This document shows, piece by piece, positions 33,440 to 41,594 of a stretch of DNA of 64,000 bases. The stretch's first letter is position 1. The number at the start of each line of letters is the position of its first letter. Origin of the DNA: Clostridiales bacterium (lineage in GTDB: Bacteria; Bacillota; Clostridia; Peptostreptococcales; Anaerovoracaceae); assembly GCA_015258265.1 (NCBI GenBank), contig JABZIP010000003.1, positions 48,398-112,397 of the forward strand. The letters run 5' to 3'. The translations under genes were made by a program, and so were the position numbers. Below the pieces are notes generated by a model. It was given only the letters and a program-made list of their open reading frames with translations. It searched no databases and was not told the DNA's origin.

Positions 33440-34650
33440 TCAGCAACATTTCTCCCCACACATATTCCACTATAAAATGCATTAGATAGATTATACCCAC
33501 CGCATATACCGTCATAATCTAAAAGCTCACCGGAAAAAAACAAACCTCCTACTATATTGGATTCAAATGTGGTTTTATTAACTTCCTTCCCCTGCACTCC
33601 TCCTGATGTAACTTGCGCTTCTTTCCAGCCGTTTACACCTTTGACGCTAAATTCGGTCGACTTGATTTTTCGTGCAAGTTTCCTCACAAAACTGTCTACA
33701 TCTCCCGCACTAATATCAGCAATCCCATTTTCCTTCGCAAGCTCCTCCAAAATGCACTCCGCGAGCTTAGCAGGTATCACGCTTGTAAGTAATTTAGATA
33801 TACTGTCTTCTCCAAACAGCTTCAATCGTTCTTTTAAAACATTTCCCAGTTCTTCCTGCGCAAATTCCGGCATAAAATCTATTTTTAATTTATAATCCGA
33901 AAATGCTTCAATCAAATCTCGACCTTCAAGATTCAATACTATATTTTTCGATAAGTTAAACACGCATATTCCCGACACGCCTCTATCTGTAAACTGCAAT
34001 TCTCCAATCTGATTAAACGCTTTCCCCGTCCTCTTATTTTGCAATGTTACCTCAGCATGTACCCTCGTACCTTTCAGGCTTCCGAATTTTCCAACACAAG
34101 AAATCGCCGCCAGACTTGGTCTTAACGGTGTTATAGTATGTCCCAGCTTCTTTGCCAGCACATACCCGCCTCCACTGCTTCCGTATTGCGGAGCGGCTTT
34201 TCCTCCTGTTGCCAATAATACCTTAGTCGCCGAAATTTGCAACTCTCCTTCTTGTGAAATTGCCTTTATTGAAAAAGAAGAGTTTTCGATTTTGCTAATA
34301 TTCGTTGCCTCCGTTTTGGACATGACAACAATGCCAAGTTTTTTGATCCAAAATTCAAGCAGCTCTCGGATGTCTTTAGCCGCGTTGCTATTGGGATATA
34401 GCATCCCCTGCCTTTCCTGCTTTAATAGAACACCGATACTTTCAAGAAATTCCTTTACTTCGTTGTAATATTCATAGTTTGTATTTGCTACATTGCATCT
34501 ACCGTTTCCGGTCGCTAGTATCTTCTTGCCAAGTTCGACATTTTTTTCGATAACGGCAACTGACATATGAGGATTTTCCCGCTTACATGTTATTGCCGCT
34601 GCAAGTCCGGAAGCTCCACCTCCAATTACGACAAAATCAAACACTTTCAT
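33427..34650 (-). CDS. HI0933/BaiN-family NAD(P)/FAD-dependent oxidoreductase
   Basis: 407 residues from the ATG at 34650, where the protein begins MKVFDFVVIGGGASGLAAAI (FAD-binding GxGxxG). The open frame extends 25 codons upstream into the previous gene, but those residues are basic and family-foreign. Family motifs: KKILATGNGRCNVAN (about 45-59), LLATGGKAAPQYGSSGGGYVLAKKLGH (about 163-190), LQFTDRGVSGICVFNLS and the C-terminal QVTSGGVQGKEVN and GLFFSGELLDYDGICGGYNLSNAFYSG. Members include BaiN of bile-acid 7-dehydroxylators and the YhiN group; the physiological substrate is usually unknown. Overlaps the HdeD-like gene by 14 bases. Confidence 0.9.
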   Translation of the reverse strand: MKVFDFVVIGGGASGLAAAITCKRENPHMSVAVIEKNVELGKKILATGNGRCNVANTNYEYYNEVKEFLESIGVLLKQERQGMLYPNSNAAKDIRELLEFWIKKLGIVVMSKTEATNISKIENSSFSIKAISQEGELQISATKVLLATGGKAAPQYGSSGGGYVLAKKLGHTITPLRPSLAAISCVGKFGSLKGTRVHAEVTLQNKRTGKAFNQIGELQFTDRGVSGICVFNLSKNIVLNLEGRDLIEAFSDYKLKIDFMPEFAQEELGNVLKERLKLFGEDSISKLLTSVIPAKLAECILEELAKENGIADISAGDVDSFVRKLARKIKSTEFSVKGVNGWKEAQVTSGGVQGKEVNKTTFESNIVGGLFFSGELLDYDGICGGYNLSNAFYSGICVGRNVAECTG

Positions 34651-35302
34651 TTTCAACCGATTCTTCTGCGTCTTGCGCATCTTGGTGCTTTTTTTGCGCT
34701 TCCTCCATAACTTGCTGCGATTCATCCTCTAACGCAGCTTCTTGTACTATTTCATTTTCTTTTGCTTTCTTCTTCCTTCTGCGCCTTGCCTTTACATGCG
34801 GAAGCGCTATGCCCATTGCAAATACATTGATGCCATACACAAAAAAGAATATAGACACCAAAACTCCAACGCTCATTGTGGATGTGTACATATTTATGAA
34901 CGCGTATATTCCGACCACAAGTCCTAATGCTCCGAGTCCCAAAATATATCCCCACGCAGGCGATTTTTGGCGCAGCATTGCAAGCGATCCTACCATTCTG
35001 TTCGAGCCGCTGAATATCAGCCACATTCCAAAGAACACACTTATTACAAGCTCAGTGGCGAGCAATCCCGACAACACAACTATACCGAGTATTACAGTAA
35101 TTAAAGATTCGGAAAAAAGCCAGCCTAATCCTACCGGTCTGTTTTTCATAAATAAAAATGTTGAAGCGCCGATAATTCCGACTATTATCATTACAATGCC
35201 AAGCACAAACGCTAGCGCATTAAAATATACGCCTTGATTTGCAAAACACCATATGCCTGCAAATATCAACAATAGCCCCGATAAAATTTTTAATATTCTC
35301 AT
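34637..35302 (-). CDS. HdeD/DUF308-family membrane protein
   Basis: 221 residues with six hydrophobic helices in about residues 3-165 (three pairs, first ILKILSGLLLIFAGIWCF), typical of DUF308/HdeD proteins. A cytosolic tail of about 55 residues follows: a basic patch ARRRRKKKAK, then an acidic Glu/Gln-rich coil. HdeD of E. coli is linked to acid resistance at high cell density; the role in Firmicutes is not known. First gene of a five-gene operon that runs to pepD. Confidence 0.85.
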   Translation of the reverse strand: MRILKILSGLLLIFAGIWCFANQGVYFNALAFVLGIVMIIVGIIGASTFLFMKNRPVGLGWLFSESLITVILGIVVLSGLLATELVISVFFGMWLIFSGSNRMVGSLAMLRQKSPAWGYILGLGALGLVVGIYAFINMYTSTMSVGVLVSIFFFVYGINVFAMGIALPHVKARRRRKKKAKENEIVQEAALEDESQQVMEEAQKKHQDAQDAEESVENESV

Positions 35303-35446
35303 TTAATCCTCCGAGCCTAGGTTTTAATCATATGCGTTAAATCGTATAATGTTTATTATACACTACTTTGCAAAATATTTCTACACTTAAAATTTGTAAT
35401 AAATTGTATTTTTATGTATTTATGTCCTAATTATTCATTTTTTTTA

Positions 35447-35620
35447 TTGAATATTTTCCTATCTGTGATATAATGTACTCAAGTTAATCAAGACATTCAA
35501 TCATATCCTACCGCTTTTTTGTAAATCGAAGGATATGATATAATGCGCCCAAGTTAATCAAAGCATTCAATCACATTTTACCGCTGATTTTAAATATATA
35601 ATCGAAAATGTGATATAATG
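35447..35620 (+). repeat. Three tandem promoter-like repeats with covarying inverted repeats
   Basis: TGATATAATG occurs at 35466-35475, 35536-35545 and 35611-35620 (periods 70 and 75). Each is an extended -10 (TGA-TATAAT) followed by a conserved segment AAGTTAATCAAGACATTCAA with few changes. The first copy has TTGAAT 16 bases upstream as -35. Between copies lie inverted repeats whose right arms overlap the next extended -10: atcatatcct (35500-35509) with aggatatgat (35530-35539), and atcacatttt (35570-35579) with aaaatgtgat (35605-35614). The arms differ between copies but remain complementary, and each left arm is followed by ACCGCT. It lies 200-350 bases upstream of the HD-GYP gene. Confidence 0.75.
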
Positions 35621-35632
35621 TACATAAGTTAA

Positions 35633-35763
35633 GCAAGACCTTTAATCTTCTTGCCCGTATTAGGTGATATATAATATATAAAATATTTTTGAGTTTATAC
35701 ATTATATAATAGCAAAATAGGGGTATAATAATCATACAGGTCTTGTAGGTTTTGTGCAAGACC
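35633..35763 (+). promoter_or_regulatory. Leader region with competing hairpins before the HD-GYP gene
   Basis: CAAGACC occurs at 35634-35640 and again at 35757-35763; GGTCTTG at 35739-35745 can pair with either. The near pairing forms a 7-base stem with an 11-base loop. The first copy can instead form GCAAGA (35633-35638) with TCTTGC (35649-35654). Mutually exclusive pairings suggest a regulated 5' leader; the gap 35303-35816 contains no gene, and no cyclic-di-GMP riboswitch consensus was seen. Confidence 0.45.
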
Positions 35764-35816
35764 GCATTGATTTAGCAAAATCGATGTCTTTATTCTTTAG
35801 AAAGGGATACGCTCAA

Positions 35817-36914
35817 ATGATATTCGTAGACGTAAATCACCTAAAGCCAGGTATGATTTGTGCAAAAGATGTAATTCTGCCATCCGCATCGGTTCCGCTT
35901 TTAGCTGCTAATCACGCCATTACACAAGAAAATATTTTGCGTCTGAAAACCTTAAATTTTCCCGGCATATATATTGAAACGAAATTGAGTGCGGATCTTG
36001 TTGCCGACGATTTCATCGATCCTGCGGTTAGAAATTTGATTGCTGCAGATTTAAAGGATATTTACACGGATTTTCCTACAAAATATTCAGTTCCAAGCAA
36101 GCTAATCAAGAAAATGGAAATGGCAGCTTCAGATCTTGTAGATTTTATACTTCAAAAGGATCAATACATCCTCAATGTGCTTGAAATCAAGTCATTTGAC
36201 ACATATACTTATTCACATTCAATAAATGTAGCTACACTATCTACACTAATTGGTTTGCAACTTGGATACAGCCTTTTCTCGTTAAAAGAACTTGCACTTG
36301 CAGGACTTATGCACGATTTAGGCAAACTTGATATTCCGTTAAATATCATTAACAAGCCGTCGCCGCTAAATAGCTTTGAATTTGACATCATGAAAATGCA
36401 CCCCGAACTGGGTGTAAAAAAATTACAAAACTCCATGCGCATTTCATCAACGGTTCTAAACGGAATTGCATCACATCACGAAAAATTTGACGGTACCGGT
36501 TACCCGCTCGGCACAAAAGGCTGCAATATTCCATTATGCGGGCGTATTATAGCAGTAGCCGATGTTTTTGATGCTCTCACTACAAGTCGCGTTTATAGAG
36601 CAGCTATGACTACAAAAGACACTTTGGATTATATGGCATCATGTTCAGGCTCTCATTTCGATCCATATCTCGTTGACGCGTTCTTCAAGACGGTTTCCGT
36701 ATATCCAATCGGTGTAATGGTAAGACTTAGCGATGCGTCTATAGCTGTGGTAATTGAAAACATTTCCGGTCATATGTTGGATCCAATCATTAAAATACTG
36801 GACTCCCAAAACTTCGATTTGGGCGCAACAATAGACCTTTCACAGCATGAAAATCTTTTTATAGTAAACACGCTGGATGCAGGTTCTGAATTACCTGACG
36901 GCATATTCGATTAA
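35817..36914 (+). CDS. HD-GYP domain protein (probable cyclic-di-GMP phosphodiesterase)
   Basis: 365 residues from the ATG at 35817 (AAAGGG about 9 bases upstream), which begins IFVDVNHLKPGM as in the family; the longer frame from 35754 lacks a ribosome site. N-terminal region about 1-110 is the domain common in stand-alone Firmicute HD-GYP proteins. The catalytic domain has MHDLGKLDIP (metal ligands His166-Asp167), KMHPELG, the signature HHEKFDGTGYP (220-230) and RIIAVADVFDALTTSRVYRAA. All metal and GYP residues are present, so hydrolysis of cyclic-di-GMP is expected. A C-terminal extension of about 60 residues follows. Preceded by an unusual repeat-rich leader. Confidence 0.92.
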   Translation: MIFVDVNHLKPGMICAKDVILPSASVPLLAANHAITQENILRLKTLNFPGIYIETKLSADLVADDFIDPAVRNLIAADLKDIYTDFPTKYSVPSKLIKKMEMAASDLVDFILQKDQYILNVLEIKSFDTYTYSHSINVATLSTLIGLQLGYSLFSLKELALAGLMHDLGKLDIPLNIINKPSPLNSFEFDIMKMHPELGVKKLQNSMRISSTVLNGIASHHEKFDGTGYPLGTKGCNIPLCGRIIAVADVFDALTTSRVYRAAMTTKDTLDYMASCSGSHFDPYLVDAFFKTVSVYPIGVMVRLSDASIAVVIENISGHMLDPIIKILDSQNFDLGATIDLSQHENLFIVNTLDAGSELPDGIFD

Positions 36915-36957
36915 AAAAATCGCAGCATCTAAAAAATTTAGATGCTGCGATTTTTTT
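36913..36957. terminator. Bidirectional terminator between HD-GYP gene and cysE
   Basis: Perfect 21-base stem: aaaaaaatcgcagcatctaaa (36913-36933, key part cgcagcatct) with its complement at 36937-36957, loop AAA. A and T runs on both sides serve the two convergent genes; the left arm begins inside the HD-GYP stop codon. Confidence 0.93.
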
Positions 36958-36958
36958 C

Positions 36959-37852
36959 TTATTTTTGGGTGTTTATATTTAATTCTTGAAATTGCGTACT
37001 TACCCGCGCATTTTGCGGTATCGACTCCGTAATAAATGAGTTTCCGCCGATAATAGAACCTTTACCTACTACGGTCTTTCCTCCCAGAATAGATGCCCCC
37101 GAATAAATCGTAACATCATCCTCAATAGTCGGATGCCTCTTGACATCGACAAGAGCCTGTCCGCCACGAGTTGAAAGTGCCCCCAATGTAACGCCTTGAT
37201 ACAATTTAACATTGTCCCCTATCACGGTAGTTTCACCTACAACTACTCCCGTTCCGTGGTCTATAAAAAAATGTTCTCCAATTTCCGCACCCGCATTGAT
37301 GTCTATTCCCGTCTTGCTATGAGCATATTCCGTCATTATTCTTGGAATTAGCGGTATCTTACGAACATAAAGCTCGTGCGCAACCCTATACACAAATATC
37401 GCATAAAGTCCCGGATACGAAAATATTATCTGCTCCTTGCTTCCGGCAGCGGGATCTCCGTCAAACGCCGCCTGCACATCCATTAAAAGTTTTCGCTGTA
37501 TTTCCGGCATTTTTTTCAAAATTTCAACGGTTTTTTCTTTTGCCAGCTTAGCTTTATCCAAGTTTGCAGCATCCTCACTGTACGAAAGTGCCAGTTCTAT
37601 TTGTTCCGCGAGGTTCTCGTAAAGAGTGCTCATTTTCTCTCCCACAAAATATGTAGCTGTAGTACAATCCACATGCTCGCTTCCAAAATAGCTAGGGAAC
37701 ATTACACTTCTAAGCTCATTCAAAATTTTAATTATCTCACTTCGCTTAGGCAATTTATTTTCCTTTTTCTGTAAGAATACATCTGCCGTAATATAGTTCT
37801 TAGCTATTTCTTCAACTATATCCTGTATATGCCATCTTAATTCATTATCCAT
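36959..37852 (-). CDS. cysE: Serine O-acetyltransferase
   Basis: 297 residues. The N-terminal helical domain (about 1-155) and the left-handed beta-helix (about 190-285) match serine acetyltransferases: HSKTGIDINAGAEIGEHFFIDHGTGVVVGE (catalytic Asp/His region DHGTG), GVTLGALSTRGG, KRHPTIEDDVTIYSGASILGG and GGNSFITESIP. It makes O-acetylserine from serine and acetyl-CoA, the first step of cysteine synthesis. Length and N-terminus suggest the EpsC/SatA type of anaerobes. AAGGGG precedes the ATG. No cysK neighbour. Confidence 0.94.
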   Translation of the reverse strand: MDNELRWHIQDIVEEIAKNYITADVFLQKKENKLPKRSEIIKILNELRSVMFPSYFGSEHVDCTTATYFVGEKMSTLYENLAEQIELALSYSEDAANLDKAKLAKEKTVEILKKMPEIQRKLLMDVQAAFDGDPAAGSKEQIIFSYPGLYAIFVYRVAHELYVRKIPLIPRIMTEYAHSKTGIDINAGAEIGEHFFIDHGTGVVVGETTVIGDNVKLYQGVTLGALSTRGGQALVDVKRHPTIEDDVTIYSGASILGGKTVVGKGSIIGGNSFITESIPQNARVSTQFQELNINTQK

Positions 37853-37869
37853 AATTTACCCCTTATATA

Positions 37870-37980
37870 CTACAAATTGCCATCACTTGCCACAGCCGAA
37901 CCGTTATTGCCGTAACTACACGCAGCCGATATCAATATAAGCATTATCATTAGCACCATCCACAACTTTTTCTTTAGCAT
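37870..37980 (-). CDS. Tiny putative lipoprotein, 36 residues
   Basis: ATG at 37980 with AAAAAGG six bases upstream. The protein is a lipoprotein signal peptide (KKKLW, hydrophobic VLMIMLILI, lipobox-like SAAC with Cys21) followed by only 15 residues (SYGNNGSAVASDGNL) and a stop. Small lipoproteins of this size occur (entericidin-like), but it could also be the remnant of a longer lipoprotein cut by a nonsense or frameshift change. It lies 17 bases before cysE and could be cotranscribed. No family recognised. Confidence 0.5.
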   Translation of the reverse strand: MLKKKLWMVLMIMLILISAACSYGNNGSAVASDGNL

Positions 37981-38093
37981 ATGTTACCTTTTTAAACAAC
38001 TTATTGACTCATATGATTTTATATCATAATTCATTATATGTCAAAGTTCATTTTGTGTAAAGACTTAGTTCGAATATCTCGTTCTTATTAGTC

Positions 38094-38117
38094 AAAAAGG
38101 GGCGTACGCCCCTTTTT
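38094..38117. terminator. Palindromic intrinsic terminator
   Basis: A fully self-complementary 24-base sequence: A5-GGGGCG-TA-CGCCCC-T5. It works on both strands and most likely ends the YdbC-like transcript. The rest of 37981-38174 shows nothing else. Confidence 0.85.
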
Positions 38118-38174
38118 CATCTGTTACATAAATTGCTACAATGCGCCTATTTAATATCTCCTTATCAATTTTTT

Positions 38175-38450
38175 CTATGCTCTCGCCATTTGCTCGCCGC
38201 CCGCCGCAAAAGCGCTAAGTAGCTCGGCTACTTTTTCCGCTTCATCGCATTTCAAAGTAATACCACGCGACATATGCTCATGTTTTTCATCCCAATCGCG
38301 TATATCCAGCTTCGGTTCCTTGTTGTTCCATGAGATGAAATTCACTTCTTTAGTCCAACCCGTAGAATACTCAGCAACTACACCCAATTTTTGAATTACT
38401 TCATAAACCACCTTGTCCTGCTCGGGAATATGCTTCTTTCCTTTTTCCAT
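38175..38450 (-). CDS. YdbC/PC4-like single-stranded nucleic acid-binding protein
   Basis: 91 residues. The C-terminal half VNFISWNNKEPKLDIRDWDEKHEHMSRGITLKCDEAEKVAELL has the YdbC/PC4 pattern (key: NxxxPKxDIRxW and a GITL strand before the last helix). PC4-like proteins form dimers with a single-strand DNA or RNA groove and are linked to transcription or repair. A GGAAAGGAGGTG ribosome site precedes the ATG. It stands alone just past the ribosomal operon. Confidence 0.82.
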   Translation of the reverse strand: MEKGKKHIPEQDKVVYEVIQKLGVVAEYSTGWTKEVNFISWNNKEPKLDIRDWDEKHEHMSRGITLKCDEAEKVAELLSAFAAGGEQMARA

Positions 38451-38542
38451 AATACACCTCCTTTCCTTATTTTCTATATTTTAACATAAAAGTATTTTAG
38501 TGTCAACATATATTTTGTAATTTTTTTACAAAATATAAATAA

Positions 38543-38575
38543 AAAAATCTCGCACCGTTACGATACGAGATTTTT
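38543..38575 (-). terminator. Terminator of the S10-spc-alpha supercluster
   Basis: aaaaatctcg (38543-38552) pairs with cgagattttt (38566-38575) around a 13-base loop, 6 bases past the rplQ stop; the minus-strand 3' arm ends in T5 plus further T-rich sequence. Confidence 0.85.
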
Positions 38576-38580
38576 AAATC

Positions 38581-38922
38581 TTATACTAATTCTAAGAATA
38601 CCACCTCTGCACAGTCTCCCTTCCTTGGTCCAAGTTTAAGGATTCTTGTGTAGCCACCATTTCGGCTTTCGTACTTAGGTGCGATTTCTTCAAACAATTT
38701 TGTTACCACTGTTTCGTCAAAAATATAAGCAAGAGCCTGTCTTCTAGCATGAAGATCTCCACGCTTAGCTAATGTAATCAGCTTTTCCGCTTCGCGTCTT
38801 GCCTCTTTAGCTCGACACTCTGTAGTAGAAATTCTGCCTTCTCTAAAGAGCGCAGTAACAAGATTTCTAAGCATTGACTTTCTATGTGAAGTAGGTCTGC
38901 CCAATTTTCTGTATCCTGACAT
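38581..38922 (-). CDS. rplQ: 50S ribosomal protein L17
   Basis: 113 residues, full length. Starts YRKLGRPTSHRKSMLRNLVTALF and contains TTECRAKEARREAEKLI and GGYTRILKLGPRKGDCAEV, the L17 core. It binds 23S rRNA near the exit tunnel. Last gene of the cluster, 20 bases after rpoA and followed by a terminator. Confidence 0.97.
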   Translation of the reverse strand: MSGYRKLGRPTSHRKSMLRNLVTALFREGRISTTECRAKEARREAEKLITLAKRGDLHARRQALAYIFDETVVTKLFEEIAPKYESRNGGYTRILKLGPRKGDCAEVVFLELV

Positions 38923-38942
38923 AGCCGTTCTCCTTTCTTTGC

Positions 38943-39890
38943 CTATTCATCGCTAGGTCTCAGTCCAAGACCGAGATCATTTAATTTGTTCTTCACTTCC
39001 TCCAAAGACTTCCTACCCAGATTTCTGACTTTCATCATTTCCTCTTCGGTCTTTAATGTCAATTCCTCAACAGTATTGATCGAAGCTCTTTTTAGGCAAT
39101 TAAACGAACGAACTGATAATTCCAATTCTTCGATAGTCATCTCCAGATTCTTTTCTTTCTGATCTTCTTCTTTTTCAACCATTATTTCAAAAGAACTTGT
39201 AAGATCGGTAAGTTCTATAAACAGATTTAGATGCTCTTGCATTATCTTTGCGCCGATAGAAACCCCTTCTTCAGGAGAAATCGAACCGTCTGTCCAAATT
39301 TCAAGTATCAGTCTGTCATAGTCCGTTACCTGACCAACTCTGGTATTTTCAACCCTAAAGTTGGCTTTTCTAACAGGTGTGTAAATTGAATCTACAGGTA
39401 TCACGGCAATCGGAGCATCCTCTTTTTTGTTTTGCTCCGCCGATACATACCCACGTCCTCTATCAATCCACATTTCCATGTCGAGCACGGCGTTCTCCTC
39501 AAGAGTAGCAATATGCAAATCTTTGTTGCATATTTCGATATCCACATCGCAAATAATATCCGCTGCGGTGAGTTCTTTCGGTCCTTTTACCTGTATAATA
39601 GCTCTTTTTTGTTCATCCGAATGTGAACGTATAGCCAATTTTTTCAAGTTCAAAATTATCTCGGTTACATCTTCTTTGACTCCCGGGATAGTTGAAAATT
39701 CGTGCAAGATACCATCTATTTTTACTGCAGTAACCGCAGCACCAGGAAGTGAGCTCAGCAATATTCTGCGAAGAGAACTTCCAAGCGTGATTCCATAACC
39801 ACGCTCAAGCGGCTCAACTACGATTTTAGCATAATTTGCATCACTTTCTGAATAAATACACTCGATTGTTGGTTTTTCGATCTCTATCAC
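38943..39890 (-). CDS. rpoA: DNA-directed RNA polymerase alpha subunit
   Basis: 315 residues. N-terminal dimerisation domain with LERGYGITLGSSLRRILLSSLPGAAV (about 29-54), and the C-terminal domain (about 250-310) with LELSVRSFNCLKRASINTVEEL and RNLGRKSLEEVKNKLNDLGLGL for UP-element and activator contact. Core subunit for polymerase assembly. Both domains and linker intact. Confidence 0.98.
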   Translation of the reverse strand: MIEIEKPTIECIYSESDANYAKIVVEPLERGYGITLGSSLRRILLSSLPGAAVTAVKIDGILHEFSTIPGVKEDVTEIILNLKKLAIRSHSDEQKRAIIQVKGPKELTAADIICDVDIEICNKDLHIATLEENAVLDMEMWIDRGRGYVSAEQNKKEDAPIAVIPVDSIYTPVRKANFRVENTRVGQVTDYDRLILEIWTDGSISPEEGVSIGAKIMQEHLNLFIELTDLTSSFEIMVEKEEDQKEKNLEMTIEELELSVRSFNCLKRASINTVEELTLKTEEEMMKVRNLGRKSLEEVKNKLNDLGLGLRPSDE

Positions 39891-39933
39891 TAAAAACCCT
39901 CCTATTCTTCCGAACTAAATCTAACCTACTCTA

Positions 39934-40521
39934 TTATTTTGAGTACAACTCTACTATTAGATGTTCTTCTATTGGTGTATCGATTTCTGCTCTTGTAGGT
40001 TCAGAAAGTACCTTTCCTTCAAGTTTTTCTCTGTCAACGCTTAGCCATCCCGGTACTCCAACTTGCATTTCTCTAATCTCCTTGAACTTTGGAGATTTTG
40101 CGCTAGATTCCTTTACCTTGATAATATCGCCAACTTTTACCTGATAAGAAGGAATGTCTACCCTCTTGCCATTTACCAAGTAATGACCGTGAACAACCAG
40201 CTGTCTAGCTTCGCGTCTAGTAGTCGAAAGCCCCATTCTGTAAACAACATTATCTAATCTTTCTTCAAGCATTATCAAAAGATTTTCACCGGTAATACCT
40301 TTTCTCTTAGCAGCCTTGCTGAATGTATTTCTAAACTGTTTCTCAAGAACTCCGTAGATAAACTTTGCTCTTTGCTTTTCACGAAGCTGCAATCCGTATT
40401 CACTCATCTTTTTGAAGCCTTTTTGAGACTTTCTCTTGGATGTTTTATAAATTCCCAAATGACTTGGATCTATATCTAAAGATCTGCATCTTTTCAATAT
40501 TGGTTGTCTATTTACTGCCAT
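39934..40521 (-). CDS. rpsD: 30S ribosomal protein S4
   Basis: 195 residues. S4 N-terminal region (KSQKGFKKMSEYGLQLREKQ) and the S4 RNA-binding domain RLDNVVYRMGLSTTRREARQLVVHGHYLVNGKRVDIPS (about 88-125). The shortened N-terminus (no CxxC zinc motif) is the zinc-free type. It nucleates 30S assembly on 16S rRNA. Confidence 0.97.
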   Translation of the reverse strand: MAVNRQPILKRCRSLDIDPSHLGIYKTSKRKSQKGFKKMSEYGLQLREKQRAKFIYGVLEKQFRNTFSKAAKRKGITGENLLIMLEERLDNVVYRMGLSTTRREARQLVVHGHYLVNGKRVDIPSYQVKVGDIIKVKESSAKSPKFKEIREMQVGVPGWLSVDREKLEGKVLSEPTRAEIDTPIEEHLIVELYSK

Positions 40522-40538
40522 AGTTCATTCCTCCTTTC

Positions 40539-40940
40539 TTATACTCTTCTTCTCTTTGGTGGTCTGCATCCGTTGTGCGGAATTGGAGTAATATCTTTAA
40601 TTAGAGTAATATCCAATCCTGCTGCTTGCAATGCTCTGATTGCAGCCTCTCTTCCGGAACCCGGTCCTTTTACATAAACCTCAACCGTTTTAAGTCCGTG
40701 TTCCATAGCACCTTTTGCCGCTTCTTCAGCAGCGCTTTGTGCAGCAAATGGAGTTGATTTTCTTGAACCTTTGAATCCAAGAGATCCTGCACTTGACCAA
40801 GATAATGCATTACCTTGCATATCTGTAAGAGTTACTAAAGTGTTGTTAAAGGTAGACTGGATATGTGCTTGGCCTTTTTCAACATTTTTGCGTTCTCTTT
40901 TCTTTCTTCTAACTGTTTTTTTCACAGCTGCTTTTGCCAT
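40539..40940 (-). CDS. rpsK: 30S ribosomal protein S11
   Basis: 133 residues. Core motifs GQAHIQSTFNNTLVTLTDMQGNAL, SAGSLGFKGSRKSTPFAAQ, VKGPGSGREAAIRALQAAGL and the C-terminus DITPIPHNGCRPPKRRRV. Located on the 30S platform. A basic N-terminus (KKTVRRKKRERKN) precedes the core. Confidence 0.98.
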   Translation of the reverse strand: MAKAAVKKTVRRKKRERKNVEKGQAHIQSTFNNTLVTLTDMQGNALSWSSAGSLGFKGSRKSTPFAAQSAAEEAAKGAMEHGLKTVEVYVKGPGSGREAAIRALQAAGLDITLIKDITPIPHNGCRPPKRRRV

Positions 40941-40954
40941 ATTGTTCTACCTCC

Positions 40955-41326
40955 TTACTTCTTTTTCTTTCTTCCTACAGTCTTTTTAGGACCTTTTCTT
41001 GTACGAGCGTTTGTCTTGGTTTTTTGACCACGAACAGGGAGCCCTCTTCTATGACGAATTCCTCTGTAGCAACCGATTTCCATCAGACGCTTAATGTTCA
41101 AGGAAACTTCTCTTCTAAGGTCTCCTTCTACCATATACTCAGATTCAATAATCTTTCTGATTGCGCTAGCTTCGCTTTCAGTTAAATCCTTGACTCTTGT
41201 ATCTGGATTTATTCCAGCCTTCTCAAGAATTGCATTTGAAGTCTTTCTTCCTATACCGAATATATAAGTTAGTCCAACTTCAACTCTCTTGTCTCTAGGT
41301 AAATCTACTCCGGCTATACGAGCCAT
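40955..41326 (-). CDS. rpsM: 30S ribosomal protein S13
   Basis: 123 residues. ARIAGVDLPRDKRVEVGLTYIFGIG at the N-terminus and CYRGIRHRRGLPVRGQKTKTNARTRKGP near the C-terminus are the S13 hallmarks. It lies in the 30S head and contacts 50S and the P-site tRNA. The gap 41327-41434 to rpmJ holds no recognised feature. Confidence 0.98.
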   Translation of the reverse strand: MARIAGVDLPRDKRVEVGLTYIFGIGRKTSNAILEKAGINPDTRVKDLTESEASAIRKIIESEYMVEGDLRREVSLNIKRLMEIGCYRGIRHRRGLPVRGQKTKTNARTRKGPKKTVGRKKKK

Positions 41327-41434
41327 ACATTCCTCCTTCTCCCATCTTCCGTCACGATAAGCCTAGCTTTCGTAATATAAACGGGGTAATAATTTAATTT
41401 TTCTATTAACATTCCGGAAATACCGAAATTTTAA

Positions 41435-41548
41435 TCAACCTTGCTTCTGCTTGTGCTTAGGATTCTCACAAATGACCATTACTTTGCCATTTCTTTTGAT
41501 AATCTTGCACTTTTCACAGATCGGCTTAACTGATGCTCTTACTTTCAT
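41435..41548 (-). CDS. rpmJ: 50S ribosomal protein L36
   Basis: 37 residues: KVRASVKPICEKCKIIKRNG then KVMVICENPKHKQKQG. The CxxC plus C and H zinc ligands are all present, so this is the zinc-containing form. GAGGAGGG precedes the ATG. Position between infA and rpsM is the standard one. Confidence 0.97.
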   Translation of the reverse strand: MKVRASVKPICEKCKIIKRNGKVMVICENPKHKQKQG

Positions 41549-41594
41549 TTTAAAACCCTCCTCGATTTTACTTAAGTAATATCTCCAATCTGAC

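Noticed and set aside
35466..35620. CRISPR array
   Set aside because: Only three imperfect units, conserved promoter elements, spacers that are complementary variants of each other, and no cas genes.
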